A stretch of DNA of 64,000 nucleotides from Botryococcus braunii. Its lineage: Eukaryota; Chlorophyta; Trebouxiophyceae. A program made the translations under genes and the position numbers. This document shows positions 26,765 through 63,535 of the stretch, piece after piece. Numbering within the stretch: the stretch's first letter is position 1; every line of letters starts with the position of its first letter. The notes beneath the pieces were generated by a model. It was not told the origin of the DNA. It saw only the letters and a list, made by a program, of their open reading frames with translations, and searched no databases. The stretch spans positions 1-64,000 of the forward strand of contig MVGU01001358.1 in NCBI GenBank assembly GCA_002005505.1, given 5' to 3'.

Positions 26765-27583
26765 CGCTGATGTTGTCATTGCTCAGATTGCAGTGCCTCC
26801 CTTCGGGTGCACAAGCTTGTGCTTCAAGAGACCTCTATTACTCTGAGCATCTATTAGTTTTGCTTAATGTAAATTGCTTGCTGCACTAATATGTACGCTA
26901 TCCGGACCCTGCTGTCTGGTCAAGGATGCCCCTCTAGAGTGTGCTATCTGGGGGTGCTAGTGTGTCTGTAGCTGTGACGCTGCTCCTGATGCTTGCGTTT
27001 CAAAGAATGATGCTCAACAGACAGTCCTGAGTGTGTCATATACTTGGTGGCATCTATTGGCGACAGACATATGTGTCCCGGGACACCATCGACACCCCAA
27101 ATCGTTACAGGTCCTTCATAATCATCATGAAGGGGCTGTAAGAACATTGCCAATTTCTTCAAGCATTCAGGTGGGAAACAGTGAAGGTCAGATCCTGCAT
27201 GTCCCAAATCTACTGTTGATCTTCAACAACTATGCATGAAAGTATTTCCACCGTTATTGCTAGTGACACGGTGTGGTATATGCATGTAGTTCTCAATCAT
27301 TCATGACTGTGACACAAGGAGGTTATCGTCTGACCAAGCACTTATGGAATGACCCTTCATTTGTGGAAGCGAAGGAAATGTACTTTACTGACATGCTCGC
27401 ATACAATGACTTTTGAATGGGATAGTGCACGAGACAAACTTTGAAGACGTGCAGGAGGAAAAAAGCATGTGAAGGGCACCACAGCCAACAATTACAACAT
27501 TTCCCGAGGATCACCGAGATGGATCACCGAGGATGATTAGAGTTCAACAGTGTATTTAATAGACATGTGGTTTTACACGATAC

Positions 27584-29125
27584 CAGAAGCTCAAATCCTG
27601 ATGTTTCAAGAAAAGCCCCATTCTCTTGTGCAGAGCCATACTCGACGTCGTCTTCACTCCGACAAGATAGGTAGAGCTGCGACTCCCATGCGTTTCTTCA
27701 TTGAGCTCACTAAACACATTTCAGCTTGCCTGATGTGTCCCCCTTACACCTGGACGAAGCAGTTACAGTTTGTGGCCAAATATTGCCCTGTTCTGCCATG
27801 ATGGGGCATCCTTTGAAGCCCCATCACTTTCGATCGCACAGAAAGGCTACAGGGATTACAACATCCCAGTCAAACCAATCTGAAACGCTCTTGCAACCAT
27901 AGACCTATGCATATTTCCCCAGACAGCAAGGTCACTGCAGAGAAAGTTTAATCTGCCTATCAGGCAGTCCACGCATCCACTGCCATTCCCAGGGCCAGTT
28001 GAACCCAAACCTGAATCTCTGGATTCCATTCCTGAGCAGCACAACACAGATGGCCAGGCCTTGCAATCAAATAAGTCGAGCATTTTGTGCCGTCCATGCA
28101 AACTGAGCATCACAAGGCCGAATTCCTCCTCCTCAGCTGAGTCAATTAAGAAGGGGAGCCAGCTGCAACAATCAAAATAGAAAGCACACGTCGGGCATAT
28201 GACTACTTGGAGCCACATGCTCGCTGTTCATGCTGTATAGAGGGGCAAATCCAAATACTCTATTCGAAAGCCTCAAGTTCCCTAACAAGGAACAAGGAAC
28301 AAGGCTACAATTGCACCTTATCCTACCTCCAAAAGTCGTTGTCCGCAATTTGGTTGACAGCTGCCCTTACAGTGTGCAGATCAAGTGCCAAAAACCCCAG
28401 GGAGATCACCAGGGGCCTGCACATAGCAAAGACCACATAAGCTTCCTAACCCAGGGAGGGAAGCCAGTCAACATCATAACTTTATTTTACTGGCTAGCAA
28501 GTGGCGCACCTGTTAACTCCCCTCTTGAATAGCTCCTGTGCAATCTGGTTCGCACATAGAGCGGAAAACCTATCATCCCGTTTTCCAAGGATACATGACA
28601 CCGTGAAGGAGGGTTCCTGGTCGAATAATACCTCCGGCCTGGGTAAATATTAATGGTCATACCAAGGCCTCCGTCAGTGCTTTGCACTGCCACAACGTCT
28701 GAGGATGACTGGACACACTTACCTTACAAGAAACACATTTCCGAAGAGACCTGTCTGTGTGACAGATATCAAAACATGATCTGGATGAGTAGTAAAAAAG
28801 AAATTTGTCGGATTGAGTCCAATGTCTGCCGCCAAGCATTTGTATGGGACAGGGAATGCGGGCTGCATCCCACTCCGGCCCAACTACTAAGGTGCCTGTT
28901 TAAATCACTTCCCCTACGCGTGATCGATTCGCTCTATCATACAGATGCCATAAGAAAACGCAGAAGATAAAGAAAATTATAAAGAGAACCAGGGACAGCG
29001 AAGGCCGGATCTTAGAGATCCTCCGCAGTTGTCGTGTGTACCGAAGTTGCAACTGTCGCAAAGCAGTAGAAATGATTGACTTCTTCTGCGAATTTCTGGT
29101 CGAATGTATTGGGAGCATCCTCCAT
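27584..29125 (-). CDS. gene Z: unrecognised helical protein with microexons (3' end uncertain)
   Basis: Minus-strand exons: 29125-29042 (ATG, in-frame TGA five codons upstream), 28686-28663 (24 bp), 28535-28510 (26 bp), 28416-28327, 28162-28011, 27934-27905 (30 bp), 27879 onward, 27792-27750 and 27676-27584. The first six join in phase, as do the last two. The donor of the 27879 exon is weak; without a splice it would stop at 27824. The protein begins MEDAPNTFDQKF, runs through a helical, Leu/Val-rich stretch (LVISLGFLALDLHTVRAAV) and an acidic DSAEEEEFG segment, then FDCKAWPSVLCC. No domain was recognised. A further open block, 27194-26945, beginning DLHCFPPECLKKL, has a good acceptor and may be the last exon, but its phase does not fit the last donor. 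It shares its promoter region with L3. Confidence 0.55.
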
Positions 29126-29540
29126 GACGAAATCTGCACATCAGACTCAAATGGCCCCTAGCAAGGTCTCCCCAACAATAGACCAACGCGGGAGTAGTTG
29201 GGCAGTACAACTGCATCCTGTACAAATCTTGGTCACTCCACTTGGATTTAATCTGAAGCCTGATTTTCACTGAAAAATGATTTTACCATAGAACATTATA
29301 TTTTTATTGGTCTGACCTCATAACTGCTTCCAAGGTGTCTTAGCACTCGAAGTCCGCTCGCTAAGCTATTGCACACGAACGTAGCAGTTGCAGGATAGCG
29401 ACTTCCAGGAACGGTCCTGTGCAAGACGTTACTCTGAAATAGACCGTCTGTTCTATGCCAAATTGGTGTAGGCAGTACGTTCAGATTTCCTGATTTTTGT
29501 TCCTGCCTTTGATCATGGGAAGATCCGGTTTCTATTGATT
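29126..29540. promoter_or_regulatory. shared divergent promoter region of gene Z and mitochondrial L3
   Basis: The two start codons, 29125 (-) and 29541 (+), are 415 bp apart and face away from each other. The region is free of the microsatellites that fill neighbouring non-coding DNA. It includes an AT-rich TTATATTTTTATTGG stretch near 29299 with an ATTGG (inverted CCAAT). No initiation site can be fixed from sequence. Confidence 0.5.
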
Positions 29541-34187
<4,647 letters not shown>

Positions 34188-34440
34188 GGATAGGCTCCCG
34201 CAGAGCCGCTGACACGTCCCTTCCCCTGGAAGGGATCCCTTCGCCTTCCCAGAGTAGGGATAGGCTCCCGCAGAGCCCCTGGCACGTCCTTTCCTTGCAA
34301 AGGATCCCTTCGACTACCAAGAGTAGGGGTAGGCAGCGGCAGAGCCCGGGACCCGCCCTTTCCCTGGAATGGATCCCTTCGCTTACCAAGAGTAGGGGTA
34401 GGCAGCGGCAGAGCCTCTTAGAGCTCCCTCCCTGGGATGC

Positions 34441-46044
<11,604 letters not shown>

Positions 46045-47653
46045 CCTGTGTCTGCGTCTTTGCGAACTCTAGGGGGAGGATGCCCTTCATCACTTGGATG
46101 CTTCACAGGCACATCCCGTGACGTGCCAGGAGGTTGATAGTCCCCCACAGCCTCCACTTTGGCCGCTTGCTCTGATTGCAGACCTAGGCCTGTAGCCCCA
46201 GGCATTGGCAACCCAGCACAGGAATTTGTCAACGTCGCAACATCAAGCCCTGATCCACGTGGTGCACCTTCTAGTGGCGATATGCATGGTGATATGATGA
46301 TTGGCGCTATGATGGTGTCACGCAATATAGCAACATACATAGTTCTATACATATGTTGGATGGCGCTATGATGATGTCAATTAATAAAGCAACGTCCTTT
46401 TAGTGAATGAAGATAGGAGGTTGATCTGTTCACTTGCAAACCAGTTGATCGAATTCATGAATTGTTTGCCAAGGAAATCACTCTCTGCTTTGCTCTCGAG
46501 CTCATGCATAGAGGCGCATAGGGAAACAAACAGGTCGGTCTGCCTTGAGGCCCAAGCCTGGGTTTCAGCAAATTGCACACGCCCCGTGGAGAAATATTTC
46601 GTCCTGCATCAGGATCCTGAGAATCCTCAAGATCCTCTCCATCAACGCACCATGGAGCCTAAACTACTGGTTAAAAGATGGTCCTTTGTAAAATTACGAT
46701 ACATGAGCACACGCATCTACCCAACATGGCCTAATCCTGAAGGTCTTATGCGGCCAGGCCATTGAGAGCGGAAAGACACTAGCTAAAACATCACTAGTAC
46801 GCTGGGCAGCAGTCTAGCGATTAACAACTTGTGCAGACAAGTTTTCCTTCTAGATTAGGACAGTATTTCGGGTACTGGACCCAATGAGTGGACACCCATC
46901 CCTGCACCAGTGTGAAGGGCCTCAAGAGATCTGCCGATGTAAACCAAGTTTGCTTCGCAGCAACATGAATGTCGCGTTCCCACTGGGGACTCCCCGGATG
47001 TGAGACACCACTGGTGACCCTTCAAACACTTACCTTTCACCGCAAATGATGCCAAGTCTCTGACAATCCCAATGGCACTGCTGGAACCTTGACTTCCATT
47101 GCTGAAACCCGCATTTATGCTATCATCTTGAACTCTGCTTTGTTCCTGTATCCTGGCCATCTCTTCTGCTGTGTGCTTCGCCGTTTCTTCCTCAGAAACT
47201 TCTGAATTACCGACGCCTTGTGTCGCATAATCTCTTGGACTGCCTGAAACCTGGATATTACTTGAAATGTCAGACTAAAGAGGATCACCCTCAAACAAAA
47301 ATTCCACTTTTGACTCCGGGGCTTTGGGCAGATCTGCGGACGACCAGCCATTACCTGCTCCAAATTGTACAATTCATTTTTCTCCGAAGAACTTTTATTT
47401 GTTGAATGAGTCTTTTGCTGAGCACTTTCTGCTGTTTCTCCACGGCTGGGATCGGGGTAGTCGCCGGCATCCACAACCTGAGTCCGCGATACATGATTGT
47501 CTTGAAAACATGGGAGCTCGAGAAAGCAAGAAATCTACGAAAATGGGACCCCTGGATACAAAAGGATGGCTTACTTCTGCAGGAGTAGTACTTTCAGACA
47601 TACGCAGGGTGCCAAAATCTGCCCGACACATCCTTAAAATCTGCTGCCCTTGT
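46045..47653 (-). CDS. gene W: unrecognised disordered, acidic protein (partial)
   Basis: Four minus-strand exons join in phase: 47653-47575, 47477-47355, 47250-47034 and 46270-46045. Donors are strong (gtaagcc, gtaatgg, gtaagtg, gtgagtt). About 215 codons are covered. The sequence is rich in Glu, Ser, Gln, Gly and Pro with no hydrophobic core (ETAESAQQKTHSTNKSSS; EEETAKHTAEEMARIQEQ; HPPPRVRKDADT), so it is probably disordered. No start, stop or known domain was found; it may be the middle of a longer gene. Splice phase is the only support, so expression evidence would decide. Confidence 0.48.
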
Positions 47654-48696
47654 CTGCAGGACCGCAAATGTCCGACTAGGCTCATATTGAAACTGATGTA
47701 CATTTAGCAAGGATTGCCAAGGACATTGAGCATCAGGAAGACAGTGCACTGATGATAATTAGATCCAGCCTTTACGTTGCTGAGATGGCCCATTTCAAAT
47801 TGCGATGTACAACTTCCGAGAATTTGCCACGCAGCATGCATCGCATGAAGGGCGACGTTTCCTAGAGAACAGACGTAGGTGGAATGGGTTTGACCCCCAT
47901 ATTCTACTGTGTACCTAACCCGAAACTAAAAAAAATGGGGGGTTCATACTGTTGGTTTGGGTATTGCCCGATCGCAGTATATATGTGCTCCACTTCTTAC
48001 ACGTTTGACCAGCTAGATAGGCTCAACCTTCACACGTTTGACCAGTTAGACCCGATGACTATGTGACCATGTCAGACAAGATCACTTTCTTGCAATGCCG
48101 CATTTACATTGCCCCGTTTCACAGGCATAATACAATGCTTACCATAGGCCATCACTCTGCACGCTCATCTACTATACGAGGTCTCAGCATGTCCGGCTTT
48201 CAAAGATGTCAGTACTAAAGATACCGTTAACGAGGTTTAAACCCCAACAAACATGTACACACAGATCTGTCGCTGTGTTACAGGTATATACGAACCCAAC
48301 CAGCTGTGTTTGCAGATTCACTTCACATTTCCAAGTTCTTTGGAAGACCTTTACAGGACCTTTAAGATTTCATAGCAGATCTCTAGTGTAGTGCAGATAC
48401 CATGCAGGCTTGTCCCACACGGCAGTCAGCATGATGCCACATAGGGCTTCGGTTTGAGAACAACCTACCTGCCGTCAAGCTGAAACCCTATGCGGCATCA
48501 AGTTCTGAGTGTATAATCAGCACTACACACATATTAGTCTCTCGCAGCAATGCCCTCTAACGTTGTCCGATGCACGTGCATGTACACCAGTTTCATTGCT
48601 ACGGGCTTATGCACATGTTGTATACGTGTACAAAGTCATGAGCCAGCTGCACTGCAGGACCAGCAGCAGGTCGTGCAGTACGTGCATGACCTGATA

Positions 48697-48727
48697 TATG
48701 ATCATATGACCAGGTCATATGATCATA
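48697..48727. repeat. 31-bp near-perfect palindrome
   Basis: TATGATCATATGACC and its complement GGTCATATGATCATA flank a single central A. No known site was recognised. Confidence 0.92.
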
Positions 48728-48964
48728 ATGACCTGATATCTCAGCTTGGGAGCAGGCACCTGCAGGCAGCTGGTTGCGGCACGCCCCTTCACGTGTCATG
48801 ATGTTCATCAAGCTAGCCTCACTGCCAGCCTCACCAACTCCAGGACTTGAAATCCTGCCTGATATCATAGAGCTGAATCGCGAGCTCAATGCATATGCAT
48901 GCATGTCTCTGGCTCAGGCCTGAGCCCTAGGGTTGGCATACAAGACCTGTCGAAGTCCACCCCC

Positions 48965-49235
48965 CCCCCCTATTCCCCCTACTTGCGGATCCAAATGCCT
49001 ACTAACTCGTAAGCCCAATCCCCTACTTGCCTTGCGGATCCAAATGCCTACTATTGCTTCAGCCCAAACCCCTACTTGCGGATCCAAATGCGGCTTATAT
49101 CAAGCAACTAATCTGCTGACTAATCAGCTGCAGCTTATATAAAGCAACTAGTCAGCTGACTAATCAACTGCAGCTTATATCAAGCAACTAATCAGCTGAC
49201 TAATCAGCTGCAGCTTATATCAAGCAACTAATCAC
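48965..49235 (+). repeat. two adjoining short arrays
   Basis: CCCTACTTGCGGATCCAAATG appears in three spaced copies (to 49090), then CAGCTTATATCAAGCAACTA with AATCAGCTGACT in about four copies of 45-50 bp. Confidence 0.9.
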
Positions 49236-50102
49236 CTGCAGCTTAGCTACCAGCCGCTACAATTTGCGACCGCTAGGATGGAAACGTCAAGCACGCTTCT
49301 TACCGAAGCCTTCTATGCGCACACAATATCTAGGTGCTCAGAACCGAAGCATGTATATGCAGATGCATACATACTGCACGTCGCTTACCATTGATCGCTC
49401 CTTGCAGGCTACATGCCCATAACCAAATATAACATATGCGTATACAGGTCTGAAATAGATATGCTATATAGATATATCACGGGCCGTCGACGTCAAAAAG
49501 AACAACGAATACCTGAACAAACAATACGCCATCGAGGGTTCAGAAGCAATCTGTGGGAGACCAACTTAGCTACAGCATCAACCGTAAAGAAGGGGTTCAA
49601 AACGATATGGAGAGCCTCTACATGGAGCAGCCTATTCAGCCAAAGAAACGTGCAGGAATTCCAAACTTGAGCTCCTGAGCTACAAAATAAATAGTTTAGC
49701 AGCTTCAAATTGTAACACCTGGTGCAACGACGTCACGCACCCCTCTTGAGCGCAACACTGCGCACACTGCAGATACTAAAATGAAGATATGCATATAGAT
49801 GGAAGTATGCTTCTCCGTACGCATCACACACCTTGGTACTGTACTTAGCACACAAGCTGCAATACAGCTCCTGTGGAGCTTTTAAGGCGGAGAATTTGGA
49901 ATCAGGAATTGGTAATCCCCGACTCATCCGGACAAGAGGAGTGGAGAACAACAACATCAGGCCGCTTCATGCAGCGAAATCAACTGAGCTCGAACATCAG
50001 CTGTGTCATCTCCCTAGGTTGAACAGCGACGACGTGTGCTGTGTGCGGTGAGGATAGGCCTCACTCTTTATTCTTAAAAGGCGCGCGTCCCTGCGTCACT
50101 CT

Positions 50103-50250
<148 letters not shown>

Positions 50251-50400
50251 GAGGCAATAGCAGAACCGCAGAAATGAAGATAAAAAGCAGCCAAATAAGC
50301 AGAACAGCATCAGCAGCAAATGCAGCGGGCGTCAGCAGCAGCAGCAGTACAGCAGCAGCAGAAGCAGCAGCATCGGTACGGCAGTACAGCAGTACGGAGA

Positions 50401-55704
<5,304 letters not shown>

Positions 55705-56419
55705 CTGCAACAGTTGTCCGTTTATAGAACTCCTCAATAGAGTTATAAATTATCAAGACAGGACTTAAATCACCTTAAATACAAAACGTTGAGCGTCTCT
55801 CCTTATTACACTCGAAGAGGGTGTCTGTCTAGTCGTTCCCGATATTTCCATGTTGCGAAAGCCCAGAGCACCATTGAAACCCCTCAACATGGCTCAAAAG
55901 CTCTGGAATGAATCCAATAGCTTTATAGAATGGTATCTTTTACGCTAGACAGGTACGGGATTTCTGGACACTCCTGAAACTTAGTACCCGCAACCCATCA
56001 ACATTGCCGGGGCGTCGTCTATTCCCCAAAAGGGGCAGGATGACGCAATTTTTGTCACAATGGAAGAGACGAATCTAAAATCCAGAATTAACAACTAAAA
56101 TTTATTTTCCAAGTGCTGCAAGAACCTGCTTTCCTGCTCACGGGTAGCCTCAACATACCGGTACACTGGAACATAGCTAACCGCTGCACGTTCGTGCAGT
56201 GCACGACACTCGGCTGCAAATGGCTGACAACATCGGTGACGTGATCCCCGGACACACGGTAGGCAAGGGAGCACCGCAGGTAGATAGACCGGTCACCCAA
56301 CGCGTGAGTGAACATAGGGACAAATCCCCCCTTGCCACGGGGCCACTCCATCTCCACACATATTTCCGCCTCACCAGCCTCTTGTGGGTGGGCAGATTTA
56401 TCGTCTGTTTAGTAGAACC

Positions 56420-56640
56420 TCTACAAGAGTACAGTCAATAAACTCAACCCAAGACCAACCCAAGGCTTCAAGACCCAAAACCAAATGTTTTAAGCTACAA
56501 GCCACACCCAGCGAGCAGCAGGCTGGCGACCCACAGAGGCCACACCAATGAAACGGACCCGCCGCATGACAAATTACCCGTCCACATCTGCTTGGGGAAC
56601 GATGGCCCAGTTCAAAAGGTTTCCGGGGCCTGAGACTGAT
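56420..56640 (-). mobile_element. LINE tail remnant, inverted relative to the one at 26470
   Basis: Two blocks match the reverse complement of 26470-26650: TGACAAATTACCCGTCCACA...GGGGCCTGAG against the complement of 26495-26560, and CTGTGGGTCGCCAGCCTGCT (minus strand) against CTGTGGGTCGCCAGCTGGCC at 26583. Identity is roughly 70-75%. Both ends are lost. Confidence 0.68.
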
Positions 56641-59600
56641 ATACTTCACTTTTCCTTAAAAAGCCCTGGAGCCCTTACTTTGCTATGTAAGCAGGTGGAG
56701 GGGGCTAAAGTAGAGCCAGGCCGTGGCAATAAACCAATTCAAAAGAAAACTTCTACTTGATCCCGTTTGACGCATACTTGTTCTTTCCCCATTCTTACGG
56801 TTATCGGATTTAGGAGATCTGAGTAGGTAGAGTGCAAGGGTCCGTCCATGTTCTGTCATTATTTCTTCTTAGGGATCCTGTGATGGATTCCTTTTAAGAA
56901 TCCTTATCAGAGATTCCTTTCAATGAGTTGCGGACTTGCGAATTCATCTTGCACTGGCAACAAGCATTGCATGGTGAGCAGGCAGTTCGAACAGACGTTG
57001 CAAGGACGAGGGTAGGAAGGACAAAACGGAGGCGAGGACTTCGCGACTTACATTAGTACATATTTTCCTTGCACCCAGCAGATTGGGTGCAACCCAAATA
57101 CTCGTTACCAGAAACACATGACATTCGTAGTAGCCAGAGCGTTGAAGTTGGCTGTCGAAATTGCAATTTCGAACATTTCGAACAACTGCGATTGAATGCT
57201 CTAACATGAATGCAGATAAGTTCCAATGTAAGACGAACTTTGCACCTAGTGCTAAGCATCTCCACGCAACTGTGAAGTACTCGCACGTGCACAGTACATA
57301 GACCATGATGTACCATCCGGTACACGAAAGTGTTCCGCCACGCTCAAGCGGATGCACCCCCCATTCACGTTAGGGGAGGTCTGACTCATTTCCCGGACAA
57401 GCTTTCTTCATGCGAATGCGCACTTCGAAGTAGATGTATACACGTATAAAGCCCCGTAAAAGGCTGTTTAGGTTATACCGCACCCTGTGCATGCAGATGC
57501 ATTACTAAAGACATTAGACATTTCCAGGTTTTTATCCACCGCAAACTATCGTTCTGTAGTATGTCCCTAGAGCTAGATCACCTGCGCTCCGCAAAACAAG
57601 ACGCGCAAATTTAACCACCAGTGCCAATTCTAATTCTACTAGCAGCCAACACCAACATGGTGGCCAGCTACTACAGCAGTGCTGGCCAGCATTGCTGGAG
57701 GGGCTGGGTACTGCTGCTCGGGAGTTCAACTGAAATGATCAGCAGTTTCATGTGCTTGAAGCAGGCGCTTCAATACATGCATGCTGTGACGGTGACCACC
57801 TTGCTCTTACTCAAAGAATTCTCAAAAACCAGACAGAATCCCAAACACTGCGCTTTGCCGCGGCTGCAGACCAGGGGGTCGATCTTCTACTGATTCCTGC
57901 GCTGACACGCTAACTTTAAAAACGAGAACAGTGGAATATATCAGCTTGAGTCATTGTGCTACCAGGTTAAGTTGTGGAATACATCAGCGTGAGTCATTTT
58001 GCTGCCAGGTTGAGGCGGAATCTACGTTTAAACGTGTCCTTGTCACAAGACATGTCTGTGTCATGGGTGTGTACTGGACGCGGTCAAGCTCATGAGCGGA
58101 TTCGCCACCCGTACGATGACGCCTAAACGTGTCCTGGACACAATACACCAGACACCGCCAAGCCCACAAGAGGATCCATAGGAGGCCAAACAGGGGCATG
58201 GTCCTCGCCCTGGTCCCCACGAGGGTCTCCCTCACCAGGAGACCGAACAAGGGCACGGTCCTCCGATTTTGTGTACCCTAACACGGTACTGTCCTGCTGT
58301 CAGGTTCTTGTTCATCCCCCATACATGCAGTCTGTCACTGGAAACTATAGCAACCAACCTAGGCTTTAGCAACCAACCTAGGCTTTAGCAACCAACCTAG
58401 GCTCTTAGGCCCCAGGAAGCTACCGGCATCTCAGAGGCATAGCTAGGTTCCTGTGGGCTCCAGTGAAAAACTGCATGCATGTGGGATGAGGAGGTGAACA
58501 CTGCTTTACTCCTGATGCTGAACACTGTCACGTGCTAAGAGATGTTTACATAAACCACGTGTTTGTAAACTTTACGGCACTGCAGGGGCGTTGGCATTCC
58601 GATGCACATATGCAGAGCACATATGCGCATCGGCAGCCAGAGGCATGGGAACCGAGCCGCGCAGGGTGACAGCGACATTAATATATACATACATGCTGGC
58701 GCCACCTGCTGATCAATTAGCAGATATATATCTGCTAATCGAAATAAATATGTAATACATCGCAAAACGTTGCTTACAGGCGGCTCTCCTTCAAGACGGA
58801 CTCGATATCCTGGTTGTCTGAAATGAATTAAACTCAAGGCCGTGTTTCAATAAAGGGTGCGCCTAGACACCCCAAATCCACTTCGAATGAGTCACCATCT
58901 CGATCTTACTCTTCGTCTGTTCTGACTTCTGACCCCCCACCCCCACTCTCAATGCTAATGCACCATAGCTACCCTCACAGTCAATCCTCGTGTACATTCC
59001 AAATTTAGGCCTGTGATACATTCCAGATTTACGCATGTGCCACACCCTGCAAGTTCAGGTACCTGGCAGTTCACTTCATTGTTTATTAACCCCCCCCCCC
59101 CCCCCCCAATCTCCTGACCGTAGATGCTCATCCACCCACCGCTCCCGCTCTTTCAGGCTGGGCGCATATTCTACGACTCCCCAAACATTCACCATGTCGG
59201 GCGTATCCTCTCTGCCGGCAGAGGTGCCTGTGCTGCATTGCTTGCATTTTTCAATCCATCTTCGGGACAGGTCTCTGGGTACCCTGTCTACGTGGCAGAT
59301 GCCTACAAAGCGTATCTAATCAAGGAGTCAGCCCTAGCATCACTCCTTGTCTCATAGAGAAGTAGCGCTAGCATCAAAGAATTATCTAACTATAATCTAC
59401 CCTGGGCATTATCTTCAAGCGATATCTTCCAATAAGCTTCAAGCTTTCAACTAATTTGAAAGGGGTAATCCCTAGTATTAGTAGCTGTACCGGCACTTGA
59501 TAGACTGAACAACCGGGAAGCCATAGTGTACAAACTGTACCTGCTAACACATATCTGGTAGGATCTTGGTGGTAAACCGGACGGTACACGACCTTGACGA

Positions 59601-60271
59601 GAGACGTGATTTTCCATGGCATTGGGTTGCATATGGACGACCATCTATTAGTAAGCCGGATTGCATATGGACGACCACCTATTGGACGACTATATGTTGA
59701 CATTGTTAACATTAACTGAACAAGTCGATCCAAACAGGGCAATGGACGACCAGAAAGGGAATTTAAAAGGAAAGAGCAACTGGTTCGAAGGCAAAGCCTG
59801 AAGGAACAGAGCGCGCAACGCTTCAGCCTCATCTTTCTACGATTATCCAGAACCCCAAATGCAAAGATTTCACTCGGGATATCCTTCCCGCACACCCCTT
59901 TCTTTCCCCTATCTGTACATTGATACTATTTATACATACGGAGTTCCCTCACTCTATGGGTTCCTGATTTCTCCTCTCCTATTTTGCACCTCAGAAAACG
60001 CTTCCTGGACACATGCCTCCCACGTGACCACCACCCAGCTCGTTTGCCAAAAGCCAAAGCAAGCCTTCGGGCACATTTTGCATGTGGAGCAAAATGCTGC
60101 AACGGCAAATCTCTTACGGAAGAAACGCAGTGAGAACACTAGGCTCTGCCAGCATTAAAGACTAGGTCCGAATCCATGCGGGCCCTCGCCCGTCAAGCAG
60201 TGCTTCCTGCTACACGAGAAGCACCACGTGATGATGCATGATCTGACGGTGGTGATATTAAAAGGGAAAAG

Positions 60272-60563
<292 letters not shown>

Positions 60564-60930
60564 TGGTGGTGATATGGATTCTACTGCTCAATTGTGTCGC
60601 CTATATCCAACTCTTTAATGAACCTAATTTACTTCATTACAGGGAGATGGATGCCAGCAAGCCTTCTCCTCAAGATCTGGCTGCATATGAGCACCAGAGA
60701 GCAAACATACACCTCACATACATCCAACGTATACCCAACCTATACCAAACATATCTGTCCGACCTACATGAAACAGATACAAGTCCAGCGATGTATACAC
60801 ATCGCTGAACTCCAATATAGGCTCCTTCCGTTTTGGCCACCTCGACTTTTTGGACACTGCACTATCGCCATTTGCCAATGTGAGCCATGCATGTCATTAA
60901 CAACATGGCTCATCTTCCTCTGCGACAGGA

Positions 60931-63192
<2,262 letters not shown>

Positions 63193-63202
<10 letters not shown>

Positions 63203-63535
63203 CTGCGGTCAGTGCGCCCGCTCTTAGTAATTGAGTGCGCAATCTCCTAGTAATTCAGTGCGCACGCTCTTAGTAATCCAGTGCGCACGCTTTTTAGTAA
63301 TTTGAGGGCCTTGCGTATGCATTCTTCTACTAATTTGCGGGCATCGCGCACACATGCTCTCACTAATTTGCAGGCGTTGCGCGCACATTCTTCTAATAAC
63401 TTTCGGGCATCGCGCACACATGCTCTTACTGATTTGCAGGCGTTGCGTACGCATTCTTCTACTAATTTGCAGGCATCGCGCACGCATGCTCTTACTGATT
63501 TGCAGGCGTTGCATACGCATGCTTAATCCCCTACG
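63193..63535 (+). repeat. 24-33 bp array including the P450 splice acceptor
   Basis: Plus-strand CTTAGTAAY-TSAGTGCGC units recur at 63195, 63211, 63234 and 63259, then change to a 33-bp form (TTTGCAGGCRTTGCGCACGCATTCTTCTACTAA) to about 63535. The first unit spans the acceptor and first codons (GTTACTAAG) of the P450 exon starting at 63202. Confidence 0.85.

Noticed and set aside
26945..27194. Minus-strand 82-codon block as a certain last exon of gene Z
   Set aside because: It has a good acceptor and stop, but its phase does not fit the donor at 27584; kept only as a possibility.
59157..59225. Plus-strand exon candidate after a cgctctttcag acceptor
   Set aside because: Two frames are open, the donor gtgcct is weak and nothing nearby joins to it.
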